DNA from: JBGLNJ01 sp034434835
Lineage (GTDB): Bacteria > Chloroflexota > Anaerolineae > Fen-1058
Reading direction: 5' to 3'
NCBI GenBank assembly: GCA_034434835.1
Contig: DAOTXX010000186.1
Span: 1 to 64,000 of the forward strand
DNA: 64,000 bases
Part shown: piece by piece, positions 14,720 through 23,108 of the stretch
How positions within the stretch are numbered: the first letter of the stretch is position 1
How the letters are laid out: every line of letters begins with the position of its first letter
Made by a program: the position numbers and the translations under genes
Notes under the pieces: generated by a model
What the model saw: the letters and a program-made list of their open reading frames with translations, nothing else
Told to the model about the DNA's origin: nothing
Databases searched by the model: none

Positions 14720-15949
14720 ATGGCTTTTGAATATCGTGATGGAGAATTGATGTGCGAGGGCGTGCGGCTGAGCGAGATCGCGCGGCAGGTCGGCACGCCG
14801 GTCTATGTCTATAGTCGAGCGCGCATCGTCGCCAATTATCGGCGCATCGCCAGCGCGTTTGCGCCGTTGAACGCGACGGTGCATTACGCGGTCAAGGCCA
14901 ACGCGAACCTGACGGTCCTGCGGCTCTTGCGCGATCTGGGCGCAGGCTTTGACGTGGTCTCGGGCGGCGAGTTGTTTCGCGCGCTCCAGGCAGGCGCGGA
15001 CCCGGCGCAGGTAGTCTTTGCAGGCGCGGGCAAGACTGACGCCGAGCTGGCTTTTGCGCTGGATCGTCACGTCGGGCAAATCAACGCCGAGTCGGCGGAC
15101 GAGCTTGGCGTGCTGGACCGGCTGGCCGGCGAACGCGGGGTGAAGCAGCGCGTCGCATTGCGGCTCAACCCAGGCGTTGACCCGCACACTCACAAACATA
15201 TCAGCACGGGGCACAAGGGCAGCAAGTTTGGCATCGAGATGGACGAGGCCGAAGCGTTGTTGGCGGTGGCAGACCGATTTCCGAATCTGGACATGGTTGC
15301 GCTACACATTCACATCGGCTCGCAGATCCCTGACCCCGGCCCGCTGATCCAAGCGCTCGACCAGGTGCTGCCGCTGGCCGAACGCTTCCCGGCGATCCGC
15401 GCGCTCGATCTCGGCGGGGGATTCCCTGTGGCCTATCGGGAAGGCGAGGCCGCCACGCCGCCTGAGGAATTTGCGCAGGCAGTGCGGGCGCGTCTGGGAG
15501 ACCGGCGATGGGAGATGACGATTGAGCCGGGACGCTTTATCGTGGCCGATGCGGGCGCGCTCATCGCACAGGTACAGACGACCAAGCGCTCGTACGGCCG
15601 ACGCATCATCACCACTGATGCGGGCATGACGGACCTCATTCGCCCGGCATTGTACGAGGCCTATCATCCGATCGTGCCGGTCGTTCAAGCTCAGGCGTCA
15701 CCCGAACCGGCGGATGTGGCCGGGCCGGTGTGCGAGTCGGCAGACTTGATCGGTTACGCGCGCGCGTTGCCGGAGATGAAGCGAGGCGATCTGCTGGCTG
15801 TGCTCCTGGCGGGCGCGTATGGCGCGGTCATGTCGTCCAACTACAACAGCCGCCCGCGCGCCCCCGAAGTGTGGGTGGAGGGGAACACGTTTCGCGTGAT
15901 CCGCCGACGCGAGACGTGGCAAGACCTGACAAGTGCCGAGTTGCTCTGA
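14720..15949 (+). CDS. lysA: Diaminopimelate decarboxylase
   Basis: A 409-residue PLP enzyme of the alanine-racemase-like fold that converts meso-diaminopimelate to L-lysine. The PLP lysine is Lys59 in HYAVKANAN. Other landmarks are GFDVVSGGEL, GHKGSKFGIEMDEA, HIHIGSQI, DLGGGFPV, the EPGRFIV segment and the C-terminal CESADLIGY with the cysteine and glutamate that complete the active site of the neighbouring subunit, and YNSRPRAPEVWV. The ATG at 14,720 is chosen; an ATG at 14,699 would overlap the end of the preceding lipoprotein gene by 13 bases. The gap is eight bases, so the two are probably co-transcribed, without an obvious functional link. Confidence 0.93.
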   Translation: MAFEYRDGELMCEGVRLSEIARQVGTPVYVYSRARIVANYRRIASAFAPLNATVHYAVKANANLTVLRLLRDLGAGFDVVSGGELFRALQAGADPAQVVFAGAGKTDAELAFALDRHVGQINAESADELGVLDRLAGERGVKQRVALRLNPGVDPHTHKHISTGHKGSKFGIEMDEAEALLAVADRFPNLDMVALHIHIGSQIPDPGPLIQALDQVLPLAERFPAIRALDLGGGFPVAYREGEAATPPEEFAQAVRARLGDRRWEMTIEPGRFIVADAGALIAQVQTTKRSYGRRIITTDAGMTDLIRPALYEAYHPIVPVVQAQASPEPADVAGPVCESADLIGYARALPEMKRGDLLAVLLAGAYGAVMSSNYNSRPRAPEVWVEGNTFRVIRRRETWQDLTSAELL

Positions 15950-15954
15950 TGTCA

Positions 15955-15984
15955 GAAACCCGTTTTCTCTGAGAAAACAGGTTC
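15955..15984. terminator. Palindrome between convergent lysA and recJ
   Basis: A 30-base palindrome (core delta: GAAACCCGTTTTCTC / GAGAAAACAGGTTC) lies six bases after lysA and eight bases before the end of recJ. It may serve as a two-way terminator. The same sequence appears at 12,657-12,687 and at 33,407-33,437, so it is a dispersed repeat. Confidence 0.55.
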
Positions 15985-15991
15985 CCCCCTG

Positions 15992-18280
15992 CTACGAGAT
16001 GCCGACCAACTGCCGGGCGTCCGCGCGACGAAAATAGGCGCGGTAGGCTGCCGTCTCGGAAAGCAGCACGCGCAGCTCGGTCTCCAGGTCGGGCGCGACC
16101 TGCTTTTCACCTGTGCCCCATGCGATCGTCAAATCATCTCCATTCCATTGCTCGATCACAATCTGCCCGCGCGCTTCCAGCCACTCGATGCCTTTGCGGA
16201 CGGTCGCCAATCGCTGGCCGCACGCCGCCGCCAGCGCGGGCAAATACACCTGACCCTGCCTCTGACGCAAGTCATGTTTGAGCAGCCCGGCCAGCCACCG
16301 CAGAAATGGCTCGATGCGATCCGTCACATTGATCATGCCGCACAACGCAACCGCGCGCGGCGAAACCTGCGCCAACGCGGCCTCGAGTTCGCGCGGGCCG
16401 GGCGGCGCGCTCCAGATGACCAGCGTTTCCGCCTGGACCAGCGCATGCCGACCGTTGCCTCTCACCCCTTCTACTGCCTCCCCCTCGACCCAGACTTGTG
16501 CTCCGCCCCGAGCGACGAGCGCGGCTACACGCTGCCCGACATCAGCGACGCTTCGCCAGTCCATGATCTCGATCGCAGGCGCGGCCGGCGCGACCTCGAC
16601 TGCGGGCATCTCGATCAGGTGCGCGTCCATCCATTCGATCTCCAGGCCAGGCCGCCCCACATAATCTGTGCTCTTGATGACGCACGCCAGGTCGAACGGG
16701 CCGGGCGGCGGCTCCTGCTCGGCGCCGCGCCACCAGATGATCTCGCGCGTCGTTCCCGATTCGTCCCGCACGGTCACCTTGCGATGCTCGCCGTTGCGCC
16801 CAAAGGTGCGCTGGAAGGCTACGGCGAGGTGGCGGCACGCCAGATGCACCGGCGGATTGCCCTGGCCGAACGGCGCCAACCGCTCCAACTCTTGCGCCAG
16901 CTCAAGCGTCAATTCATTCAAATGGACGCAGGCATCAATGCGAGTGCCCGTTGGGGCGACCATCCTATCCCACACCGCTTCCACCGCTCGCCCGAGAGCA
17001 CGCCGAAACGCCGGGATGTTTTCTGGCGCGATGGCGATGCCGGCCGCGCCCGGATGCCCGCCGAACCCGACCAGCCAGCGGCTCACGTTCGGATCGCGGA
17101 GCGCCGCGGCAATGTCACAGCCGGGCACCGAGCGCACCGAACCGCGTCCTACCTGCCCCGACGGCGTGACGATGAGGACGACCGGACGCGCGTACTGCTC
17201 AGCCAATCGCCCGGCGACCGGGCCGATCACTCCACTGTGCCAATGGGGATGGTCCAAGACCAGAACGTTGCTATCGAGCAGCGCAGGATCGCGCGCGATC
17301 TGCTCTTGCACGGCAGCATAGATTTGACTGCTGAGCAACTGTCGCCTGGCGTTCAGCCCTTCGAGCTGCGCGGCCAGGATGCGCGCGCGGCCCCGGTCAC
17401 GGGTGGTGAATAGCTCAATGGCCTGGTTGGCATCGCCCAGTCGCCCCAGCGCGTTGAGGCGCGGCCCCAGTCCAAAGCCAATGTGCTCGGCGGAAAGACG
17501 AGTCGGGTCCATGCGCGCCATCTCGAACATGGCCTGCAAACCGACCCGCTCTGTTCGACGCAGCCGCTCCAGCCCGCGCTGCAAAAGATAGCGTGTCTCG
17601 CCGGTCTGTTCGGCCACGTCAGCCACGATGCCCAGAGCGACGAGATCGAGATAGCGCTCTGGCGCACTGTCCAGTAACTCGACGAGCTTGTAGGCCACGC
17701 CGACGCCGGGCAATTCCCGCAGCGGATGTCCTTCGGGCAGTCGTTTGGGATTGACGAGCGCATCCGCCGGGGGCAATTCGTCGGGCAGATCGTGATGATC
17801 GGTCACCAGGACCGTCACGCCGCGCTGCCTGGCCCAGGCGATCGCCTGGTGCGCGCCGATGCCGGTGTCGCACGTCAACAGCACCCGAGCATCTTGTGCG
17901 AGCACGCGCTCAAGCGATTCGATGCGGATGCCGTGCGATTCGGTCAGGCGCTGGGGGATGTAATAGATCACGTCCGCGCCTTGCGCGCGCAGTGCCGAGA
18001 CGAGAATCGTCGTCGCTGTCTGGCCGTCCACATCAAAGTCGCCCCACACGACGATGCGCTCGTGACGGGCAATGGCCTCGGTGAGCCTCTGAGCCGCCTG
18101 GGCCAGGTCGGGTAGCTCTTCAGGGTGCGAGGGTGTGAAACGATCCGGATCGAGGAATGGCAGCGCCGCCTGCGGTGTGGTGAGACCTCGCCGCGTCAGG
18201 ATGTCGGCGACGAGCGGATGTCCGCCAATGGCCTCGCGCAGTTCGCGGCTGACGAGGACGGGTACAGGTTCAATCCACAT
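15992..18280 (-). CDS. recJ: Single-stranded-DNA-specific exonuclease RecJ
   Basis: A 762-residue DHH-family exonuclease that degrades single-stranded DNA 5' to 3' in recombination and mismatch repair. Metal-binding motifs are visible: VVWGDFDVDGQTAT (motif I), TCDTGIGAHQA, VTDHHDLPDELPPADALVNPKR (DHH), LVALGIVADVA, and the DHHA1 part GVIGPVAGRLAEQYARPVVLI...VGFGGHPGAAGIAI. An OB-fold follows at about 430-560. The last ~200 residues (from about VEVAPAAPAIEIMDW) extend beyond the usual ~570-residue core and match the extra C-terminal regions of some Chloroflexota and Firmicutes RecJ proteins. ATG at 18,280 is used; a TTG two codons upstream is possible. Confidence 0.93.
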   Translation of the reverse strand: MWIEPVPVLVSRELREAIGGHPLVADILTRRGLTTPQAALPFLDPDRFTPSHPEELPDLAQAAQRLTEAIARHERIVVWGDFDVDGQTATTILVSALRAQGADVIYYIPQRLTESHGIRIESLERVLAQDARVLLTCDTGIGAHQAIAWARQRGVTVLVTDHHDLPDELPPADALVNPKRLPEGHPLRELPGVGVAYKLVELLDSAPERYLDLVALGIVADVAEQTGETRYLLQRGLERLRRTERVGLQAMFEMARMDPTRLSAEHIGFGLGPRLNALGRLGDANQAIELFTTRDRGRARILAAQLEGLNARRQLLSSQIYAAVQEQIARDPALLDSNVLVLDHPHWHSGVIGPVAGRLAEQYARPVVLIVTPSGQVGRGSVRSVPGCDIAAALRDPNVSRWLVGFGGHPGAAGIAIAPENIPAFRRALGRAVEAVWDRMVAPTGTRIDACVHLNELTLELAQELERLAPFGQGNPPVHLACRHLAVAFQRTFGRNGEHRKVTVRDESGTTREIIWWRGAEQEPPPGPFDLACVIKSTDYVGRPGLEIEWMDAHLIEMPAVEVAPAAPAIEIMDWRSVADVGQRVAALVARGGAQVWVEGEAVEGVRGNGRHALVQAETLVIWSAPPGPRELEAALAQVSPRAVALCGMINVTDRIEPFLRWLAGLLKHDLRQRQGQVYLPALAAACGQRLATVRKGIEWLEARGQIVIEQWNGDDLTIAWGTGEKQVAPDLETELRVLLSETAAYRAYFRRADARQLVGIS

Positions 18281-18437
18281 GGTCAATGATCAGCAGAGGC
18301 TGGCGACGCTCCGCATTCCCCTGCAGTCAGATGACTTTTCGGGATCAAACAAGGGGCGTTCGCCAGCCGTGTGATTCGCATTTGTGCGTGTCTACTACTA
18401 TTTCGTTCGCAACTTGATTATACACCCAAGCTCATTG

Positions 18438-18490
18438 GTAGAGGCTGTATGCGCCTGCCCTGGGCGACCGTAAGGGTTACCCCTACCCCA
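18438..18490. repeat. Core beta repeat copy
   Basis: GCGCCTGCCCTGGGCGACCG and TTACCCCTACCCCA form a shortened copy of the GTAGGGGCAGG...GGTCGCCCCTAC palindrome known from 5,311-5,453 and 46,997-47,106. It lies in the gap between recJ and the hydroxylase gene. Confidence 0.5.
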
Positions 18491-18504
18491 ACACATTACC
18501 AAGA

Positions 18505-19146
18505 TCAGGCCGGGTAGGTGCCAAAGACAAAATCCCACAGCGGCGAGCTGACACCAAAGCGTTGATCGGGAGTCTTGAAGTGATGGAGCATGTGATGCCG
18601 CTTGAGGTATTTCAAGAGGCGTCCTTTCATGGGCAGGTGATGTGTGGCATAGTGAGTCAAATCGTAGGTCAGGTACCCGGCCACGAGACCAGCAAAGACG
18701 GGAGCAACCCAATGCGGCGCTCCCAGCGCCCGGCCCGCAATCAAATAGACCGCCCCGTAAAAGACGAACGCCAACGGGACGCTGACGGCCGGCGGCATGA
18801 CGAGTCGGGTCTTGCACTGCGGCTGCAGGTGGTGAATGCCATGAAAGAGGAATACGATTTTCTCTTGCCAGGGTGCGCGTGGGCGATAATGAAACACAAA
18901 TCGGTGCAGCAGGTATTCGGCCAGCGTCCACAGAAACACGCCGAGCGCAAAGCCGGCAGGGACATACAGCATCGAAACGCCTGCGGGTCGTTGAACGACC
19001 GCGCGGATCAAAAAGGCGAACACAACGGGCAGCCAGATAACGACAATGACAGCGGGATGGATGTGCGTGAAGAATTCGAGGACGTCCGACTTGAACAAAC
19101 GGATCGGTTCCGGGCTGTGGTTGATCTCAATATGGGCCATAGCCAT
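18505..19146 (-). CDS. Fatty acid hydroxylase / sterol desaturase superfamily protein
   Basis: A 213-residue integral membrane di-iron protein. Four hydrophobic segments are seen. The histidine clusters of the superfamily are all present: EYLLHRFVFH, HGIHH, DLTHYATHH and KRHHMLHHF, followed by FGVSSPLWDFVFGT. The spacing resembles the fatty acid 2-hydroxylase (Scs7/FA2H) branch rather than sterol C4 oxidase, so hydroxylation of membrane-lipid acyl chains is the best guess. There are two in-frame ATGs; GGAG lies before both. The nuclease gene ends 16 bases upstream, suggesting a shared transcript. Confidence 0.85.
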   Translation of the reverse strand: MAMAHIEINHSPEPIRLFKSDVLEFFTHIHPAVIVVIWLPVVFAFLIRAVVQRPAGVSMLYVPAGFALGVFLWTLAEYLLHRFVFHYRPRAPWQEKIVFLFHGIHHLQPQCKTRLVMPPAVSVPLAFVFYGAVYLIAGRALGAPHWVAPVFAGLVAGYLTYDLTHYATHHLPMKGRLLKYLKRHHMLHHFKTPDQRFGVSSPLWDFVFGTYPA

Positions 19147-19162
19147 TCACTCCAGTCACACT

Positions 19163-19984
19163 TTAATACGCAATCTCTTCGACTTCAGCCAATTGAATCT
19201 CCAGGTCTTCCAGGTCTCCTTCGTCGCTTGCGCCAGCGGCGACGCCGCGCTCGCACAGCGAACGATACACACAATAGCGGCAGCGCGCCTCGTCGCTGGT
19301 CAGCGGCCAGACCAGGTCAGCGCGTGCAGCGATCTCGTCTATCAGGCCGCTCAGGAACGCGACATTCTCTGCGTGCTGGGTCGAGTCGTAGGGCAGCACT
19401 TGGGGTTCGGCGGGAAATTCGGCGAACCAGTAAATCATCGTCACTTGCTCCGGCTCGACGGGGCGCCCGCCGTTGAGCGCCGCGCCCGCTTCGACCAACA
19501 CGTAAAGATAGACGCGCGTCTGCACGCCTCGCGGCGGCGCGATCAGTTGCGCACGCGTGGGCCGTTTGCGCTCGGTCTTCCAATCCACGATCACCACGCG
19601 GCGGCCCGGCTCCAGCGCCAGCAAGTCGTATTTCGCGGCGATCCGATGCCTGCCCAGCGGCGCGGTCAACATCACCTCGGCGCGGCGGACGGTCGAGGGC
19701 AAGTCCGGCGGCGGGACGTTGAGGTAATTCCACCACCAGCGGGCCAGGTCCGGGTCACCGGCAGACGCAGCAATTTGATCGGCGGGCAGGCCGATCGTGT
19801 GCTGGTGCGCCATCTGATGAAAGCGGCGGCCCAGCTCGACCAGTCGCTCGCGTTCCACAAGCGGCTCGGTTTCGACTGCCGGCCAGGGCTGATCGAGGAT
19901 ATAGCGCAACTGGAAGCGGCGCGGACAGTCAAGATAGTCGCGCAGACTGGATTGGGTGAATTGAAACGAGTCGGGTAGGTTCAT
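19163..19984 (-). CDS. PD-(D/E)XK nuclease (RecB-like, Fe-S type)
   Basis: A 273-residue RecB-family nuclease. The nuclease motif is AAKYDLLALEPG...VVIVDWKTERK followed by QTRVYLYVL, giving the Asp, Asp-x-Lys and Gln-x3-Tyr set. Four cysteines for a possible iron-sulfur cluster, as in AddB/Cas4-type enzymes, are Cys in YLDCPRRFQLR near the N terminus and CRYCVYRSLC near the C terminus. No helicase domain is fused. Cas4 was considered, but no CRISPR array or cas gene is near and the protein is longer than Cas4. I start at the ATG at 19,984 rather than a TTG nine codons upstream. Confidence 0.85.
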   Translation of the reverse strand: MNLPDSFQFTQSSLRDYLDCPRRFQLRYILDQPWPAVETEPLVERERLVELGRRFHQMAHQHTIGLPADQIAASAGDPDLARWWWNYLNVPPPDLPSTVRRAEVMLTAPLGRHRIAAKYDLLALEPGRRVVIVDWKTERKRPTRAQLIAPPRGVQTRVYLYVLVEAGAALNGGRPVEPEQVTMIYWFAEFPAEPQVLPYDSTQHAENVAFLSGLIDEIAARADLVWPLTSDEARCRYCVYRSLCERGVAAGASDEGDLEDLEIQLAEVEEIAY

Positions 19985-20011
19985 GAGTGCGTTCGTTCGA
20001 TAGTGCGTCAA

Positions 20012-20310
20012 TGTGCCGGTTCGATGGCTGAATAGTTGTCAGGATGGGCCAAGGGCTGGGACATCGTACTGTACTCAACACAAGCGCAATTCGCGCTCTT
20101 GCGCTGTGAAACGTACGTGATGCTCAACGTGGTCACATTTTGCGCTTGGGATGTTGGCAGCGCCTCTGTCAACGAATAGGAAACGAATCAACGAATGGGC
20201 GCGGCCACTGGGAATATTCGTTGATTCGTTCGAGATTCGTTGACGGAAGCCTCTTGACAAAAGCGCAATTGATGCCCGCGCTCAGCATATATTGTACACC
20301 CTGATCCGAT
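20012..20310. repeat. Intergenic region with CGAATCAACGAAT repeat
   Basis: No gene is seen. Positions 20,168-20,244 form a large imperfect hairpin: GTCAACGAATAGG, AACGAATCAACGAAT, then ATTCGTTGATTCGTTC and GATTCGTTGAC. It is of the same stuttering-word type as the other intergenic repeats. An ACAAGCGCAATTCGCGCTCTTG palindrome-like segment precedes it at about 20,080. Confidence 0.6.
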
Positions 20311-21939
20311 TTAGCGGGTGAGTTGACAGGCCAACACATCGTCCACCGTCAGGAGCGACGGCGTGCCGAACAGTTTGTTGATCTGCGAGGAAAAGAGGGT
20401 AGATTCGGAAAGCACCTGGCGCACCGGGCCATCCACGACCATCTCGCCTTCCGCCATCAACGCAACGCGGTCGGCGCAGGTGGCGACGAGTTCCACGTCG
20501 TGCGTCACCATGACGATGGCGGTGCCCTGCGCCTGCCAGCGTTTGAGGATGCCGACCAGCGTAGCTTTGGCGGAATAATCTAACCCACGTGTGGGTTCAT
20601 CGAGCAGCAAGACGTGTGGACGTGTGACCAACACCGAGGCGAGCGCGGTGCGCTGTCGTTGACCGGTAGAGAGATCGCGCGGATACTGCATCGCCACATC
20701 GTCCAGGCCAAGCGCCCCCAGCAATTCGCCCGGCGCGACCGGGGCGCTGGCCTCGTCCAATCCGTAATTGCGCAGCGTGATCAACAGCTCGTCGCGCACG
20801 GCATCGGCCAAGAGCAGCGCGTTCGGATTCTGCGGCACGTAGCCCACCTGACGACATATCTCGGCGGTGGATCGATCGCGCACATCCTGGCCGACGATTT
20901 GAATCTGTCCACGCTGCGGCCGGGCGAGTCCGACGATCGTCCTGCACAGCGTCGTCTTGCCCGCGCCGTTGCGCCCCATCAGCGCAACAAACTCGCCCGC
21001 GCCGACCTTGAGCGACACACCGCGCAAAATCTCGTGGCCGTTGTCCGAGTACCATACGTCGCGCGCGTCCAAGATGGCCTCTTGCCGCTTGATTCTCGCA
21101 TCTTGCTCCAGTGTGGGGAGGGTATCCGGTATTGGGTATTGGCCTGCAAAGCGGCGCCCCTCCTTGATCGTGAGCGGCAGCGGCTTCCAGCCCAGCGCCT
21201 TGCCTAGCTTCACGAGCGGCGGCGTGAGCGCAACCGATTCCATCACCTCGCGGGGATCGCCGACCAGAGGCGCTGCGCCCGCTTCCGGCAAAAAGATGAC
21301 CTGATCGGCGTATTGCAGCACGCGCTCCAGGCGATGCTCGGCCAGCACGATGGTCAACCCAAGATCGGCGTTGAGCCGCACGAGCGCGCTGAGCACGTCC
21401 TCCGCCGATTGCGGGTCGAGCTGCGACGTGGGTTCGTCGAGGACGAGCACCCGGGGCTGAAGCGCCAGCGCGGCGGCGATGGCGACGCGCTGCTGCTCGC
21501 CGCCGGAAAGCGACGAGACCGCGCGGTTTCGGAGCGAGGCGATGCCCAGCGCATCGAGCACTTCTTCGACGCGCTTGCGCATCGTCAGCGGAGGCACGCC
21601 AGCGTTCTCCAACGCAAAGGCCAGCTCATCTTCCACACGCTCGGTGACAAACTGCGCTTCGGGGTCCTGGAACACAAAACCGACGATGGAGGCCATGTCA
21701 CGCGGAGGATGTTGGCGCGTATCCCAGCCATCCACAGTCACGCGCCCGGCCAGTCGGCCGCCAGAAAAGTGCGGCACGAGTCCATTCATGCAGCGCAGCA
21801 GGGTGGACTTGCCGCTGCCGCTCGGGCCGATGACGAGCGTGAATTGCCCGGCGGCGATTTCGAGCGACACGTCGCGCAGCGCAGGCGTCATGGCTTCGGG
21901 ATAGGTGAACGTGACGTGATCGAAAAGAATGTGAGACAT
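20311..21939 (-). CDS. ECF transporter double ATP-binding protein (EcfA1-EcfA2 fusion type)
   Basis: A 542-residue protein with two complete ABC ATPase domains. The first has Walker A GPSGSGKST (about residues 38-46), Q-loop VFQDPEAQ, signature LSGGEQQR and Walker B VLVLDEPTSQLD. The second has GRNGAGKTT, the signature LSTGQRQR and VLLLDEPTRGLD with THD as the switch histidine. VFQDPEAQFVTERVEDELAFALEN is typical of ECF-type vitamin transporters. The two ATPases, normally separate, are joined in one chain here. The start at 21,939 is chosen because the longer frame runs into ecfT. It is the third gene of the cobalamin-riboswitch operon, so vitamin B12 or a precursor is the likely cargo. Confidence 0.9.
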   Translation of the reverse strand: MSHILFDHVTFTYPEAMTPALRDVSLEIAAGQFTLVIGPSGSGKSTLLRCMNGLVPHFSGGRLAGRVTVDGWDTRQHPPRDMASIVGFVFQDPEAQFVTERVEDELAFALENAGVPPLTMRKRVEEVLDALGIASLRNRAVSSLSGGEQQRVAIAAALALQPRVLVLDEPTSQLDPQSAEDVLSALVRLNADLGLTIVLAEHRLERVLQYADQVIFLPEAGAAPLVGDPREVMESVALTPPLVKLGKALGWKPLPLTIKEGRRFAGQYPIPDTLPTLEQDARIKRQEAILDARDVWYSDNGHEILRGVSLKVGAGEFVALMGRNGAGKTTLCRTIVGLARPQRGQIQIVGQDVRDRSTAEICRQVGYVPQNPNALLLADAVRDELLITLRNYGLDEASAPVAPGELLGALGLDDVAMQYPRDLSTGQRQRTALASVLVTRPHVLLLDEPTRGLDYSAKATLVGILKRWQAQGTAIVMVTHDVELVATCADRVALMAEGEMVVDGPVRQVLSESTLFSSQINKLFGTPSLLTVDDVLACQLTR

Positions 21940-21980
21940 GGTCGTGGCCGCCTTGCGAAGGTGCCGTTGGAAAGTTAGGT

Positions 21981-23042
21981 TCACTTGCCTGCAACCGTGG
22001 CAGATGACGGGACAGGCTGACGCTCTGGCGCACGCATAAACGCCGGGGCGCCCAACAGCGCCAGGCATAGCCCCAGCCGCGCGTCGAACGGCGGAAGCAT
22101 CACTCGCGGATAAGGATAAAACGCAAGCATTTGGGGCGCGAACACGGCAACGATGACAACTGCCGCGAGCGGAACGGCGCTCAGCCAGGCCAACAAGATG
22201 TCCTGCACTGACCATGTCTGGCGCTTGTAACGTGTCGTTCGCGGCGCGTGCGCTGTCGTCATACGGATCCCGACGACGAGCGCGATCACGCTGGCGATGA
22301 GGACGGCCCAGCCTGCGCCATTGTGCCAATACGCCTCCATCGTCCATCCCAACAATACACCGACCAACCCGCCGATCATCAGCGCCTGAGATGGGAGGGA
22401 CTGCCCCCCGCCTTTCCGGGAAGTTGAGATTCGAGATGTTTGCCCATAGCCGCGCGCCTCCATCGCCTCGGCCAGTTGCGCAGCTTTTTCCAGCGAGTCG
22501 GCCAACAGCGGGACGACGAGCGCAGTCAGATCACGCACGCCGCGCCATTGATGACCGCGGATCGCCTGCGCCTCGCGCACCTGGTGAAAGCTGCGGAGGG
22601 TTTGCGGGACAAAGGCCAGCGTGATTGAGATCACCAGCCCGGCTTGCTGCAAAAAGCGCGGTGCGAGTCGCACCAGCTCATACGGGCTGAGCAGGTCATT
22701 CAAGGCAAAAGACACAGCCAGGATCGTCCACAACGCCAGGCCGCGCGTCGCGCCGAACGCAGCGGCCTCCAACGTCACCGGCCCACCGATGACCGGGATC
22801 GCGCGCGGCAGGAGCACCAAGACCGTGTCGCCGAAATGTGTCAACAACGCATTGTAAAAGGTCGAGAATCCCACGACCGCCAGGCCGAATCGCCAGGCCG
22901 AGAGTGCGTCGCCCGTGCCATGGCTGGCGCGGACGAGTGCCACGCACAGCAGCACGATGATCAAGTACAGCGGGTTCGTGGCAGTCATTGCGACCAGCAG
23001 CGCTGCGGTCATCCAGATCAACCAGGCGCGGGCGTTGAACAT
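21981..23042 (-). CDS. ecfT: ECF transporter transmembrane protein EcfT
   Basis: A 353-residue membrane protein, CbiQ/EcfT family. Several membrane helices are seen in the N-terminal half and three more near the C terminus. The coupling helices carry the diagnostic motifs: HQVREAQAIRGHQWRG and EAMEARGYG (Ala-Arg-Gly signature). It links the S component to the ATPases. It is longer than most EcfT (~265) because of the extra hydrophobic C-terminal part after about residue 230. ATG at 23,042; the upstream extension is encoded by a word repeat. No S-component gene is adjacent, so this is either a group II (shared) ECF module or the toroid protein next to it replaces an extracellular capture step. 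Confidence 0.88.
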   Translation of the reverse strand: MFNARAWLIWMTAALLVAMTATNPLYLIIVLLCVALVRASHGTGDALSAWRFGLAVVGFSTFYNALLTHFGDTVLVLLPRAIPVIGGPVTLEAAAFGATRGLALWTILAVSFALNDLLSPYELVRLAPRFLQQAGLVISITLAFVPQTLRSFHQVREAQAIRGHQWRGVRDLTALVVPLLADSLEKAAQLAEAMEARGYGQTSRISTSRKGGGQSLPSQALMIGGLVGVLLGWTMEAYWHNGAGWAVLIASVIALVVGIRMTTAHAPRTTRYKRQTWSVQDILLAWLSAVPLAAVVIVAVFAPQMLAFYPYPRVMLPPFDARLGLCLALLGAPAFMRAPERQPVPSSATVAGK

Positions 23043-23054
23043 TAGACCTCGCAA

Positions 23055-23095
23055 ATGTTGCGTGTTGCGTATTCCGTATTGCACAACGGATTACT
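23055..23095. repeat. Word repeat (TTGCGTATTCCG type)
   Basis: ATGTTGCGTGTTGCGTATTCCG and TATTGCACAAC make a short stuttering run between ecfT and the toroid protein gene. Read through, it gives a false N-terminal extension of EcfT. Confidence 0.5.
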
Positions 23096-23108
23096 CCACA
23101 CGCCATCC

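Noticed and set aside
19163..19984. Cas4 nuclease
   Set aside because: The nuclease and cysteines fit Cas4 loosely, but the protein is longer and no cas gene or array is present.
21940..22347. N-terminal extension of the EcfA protein
   Set aside because: It overlaps ecfT in another frame and has low-complexity wording unlike an ABC protein; the ATG at 21,939 starts the first ATPase domain.
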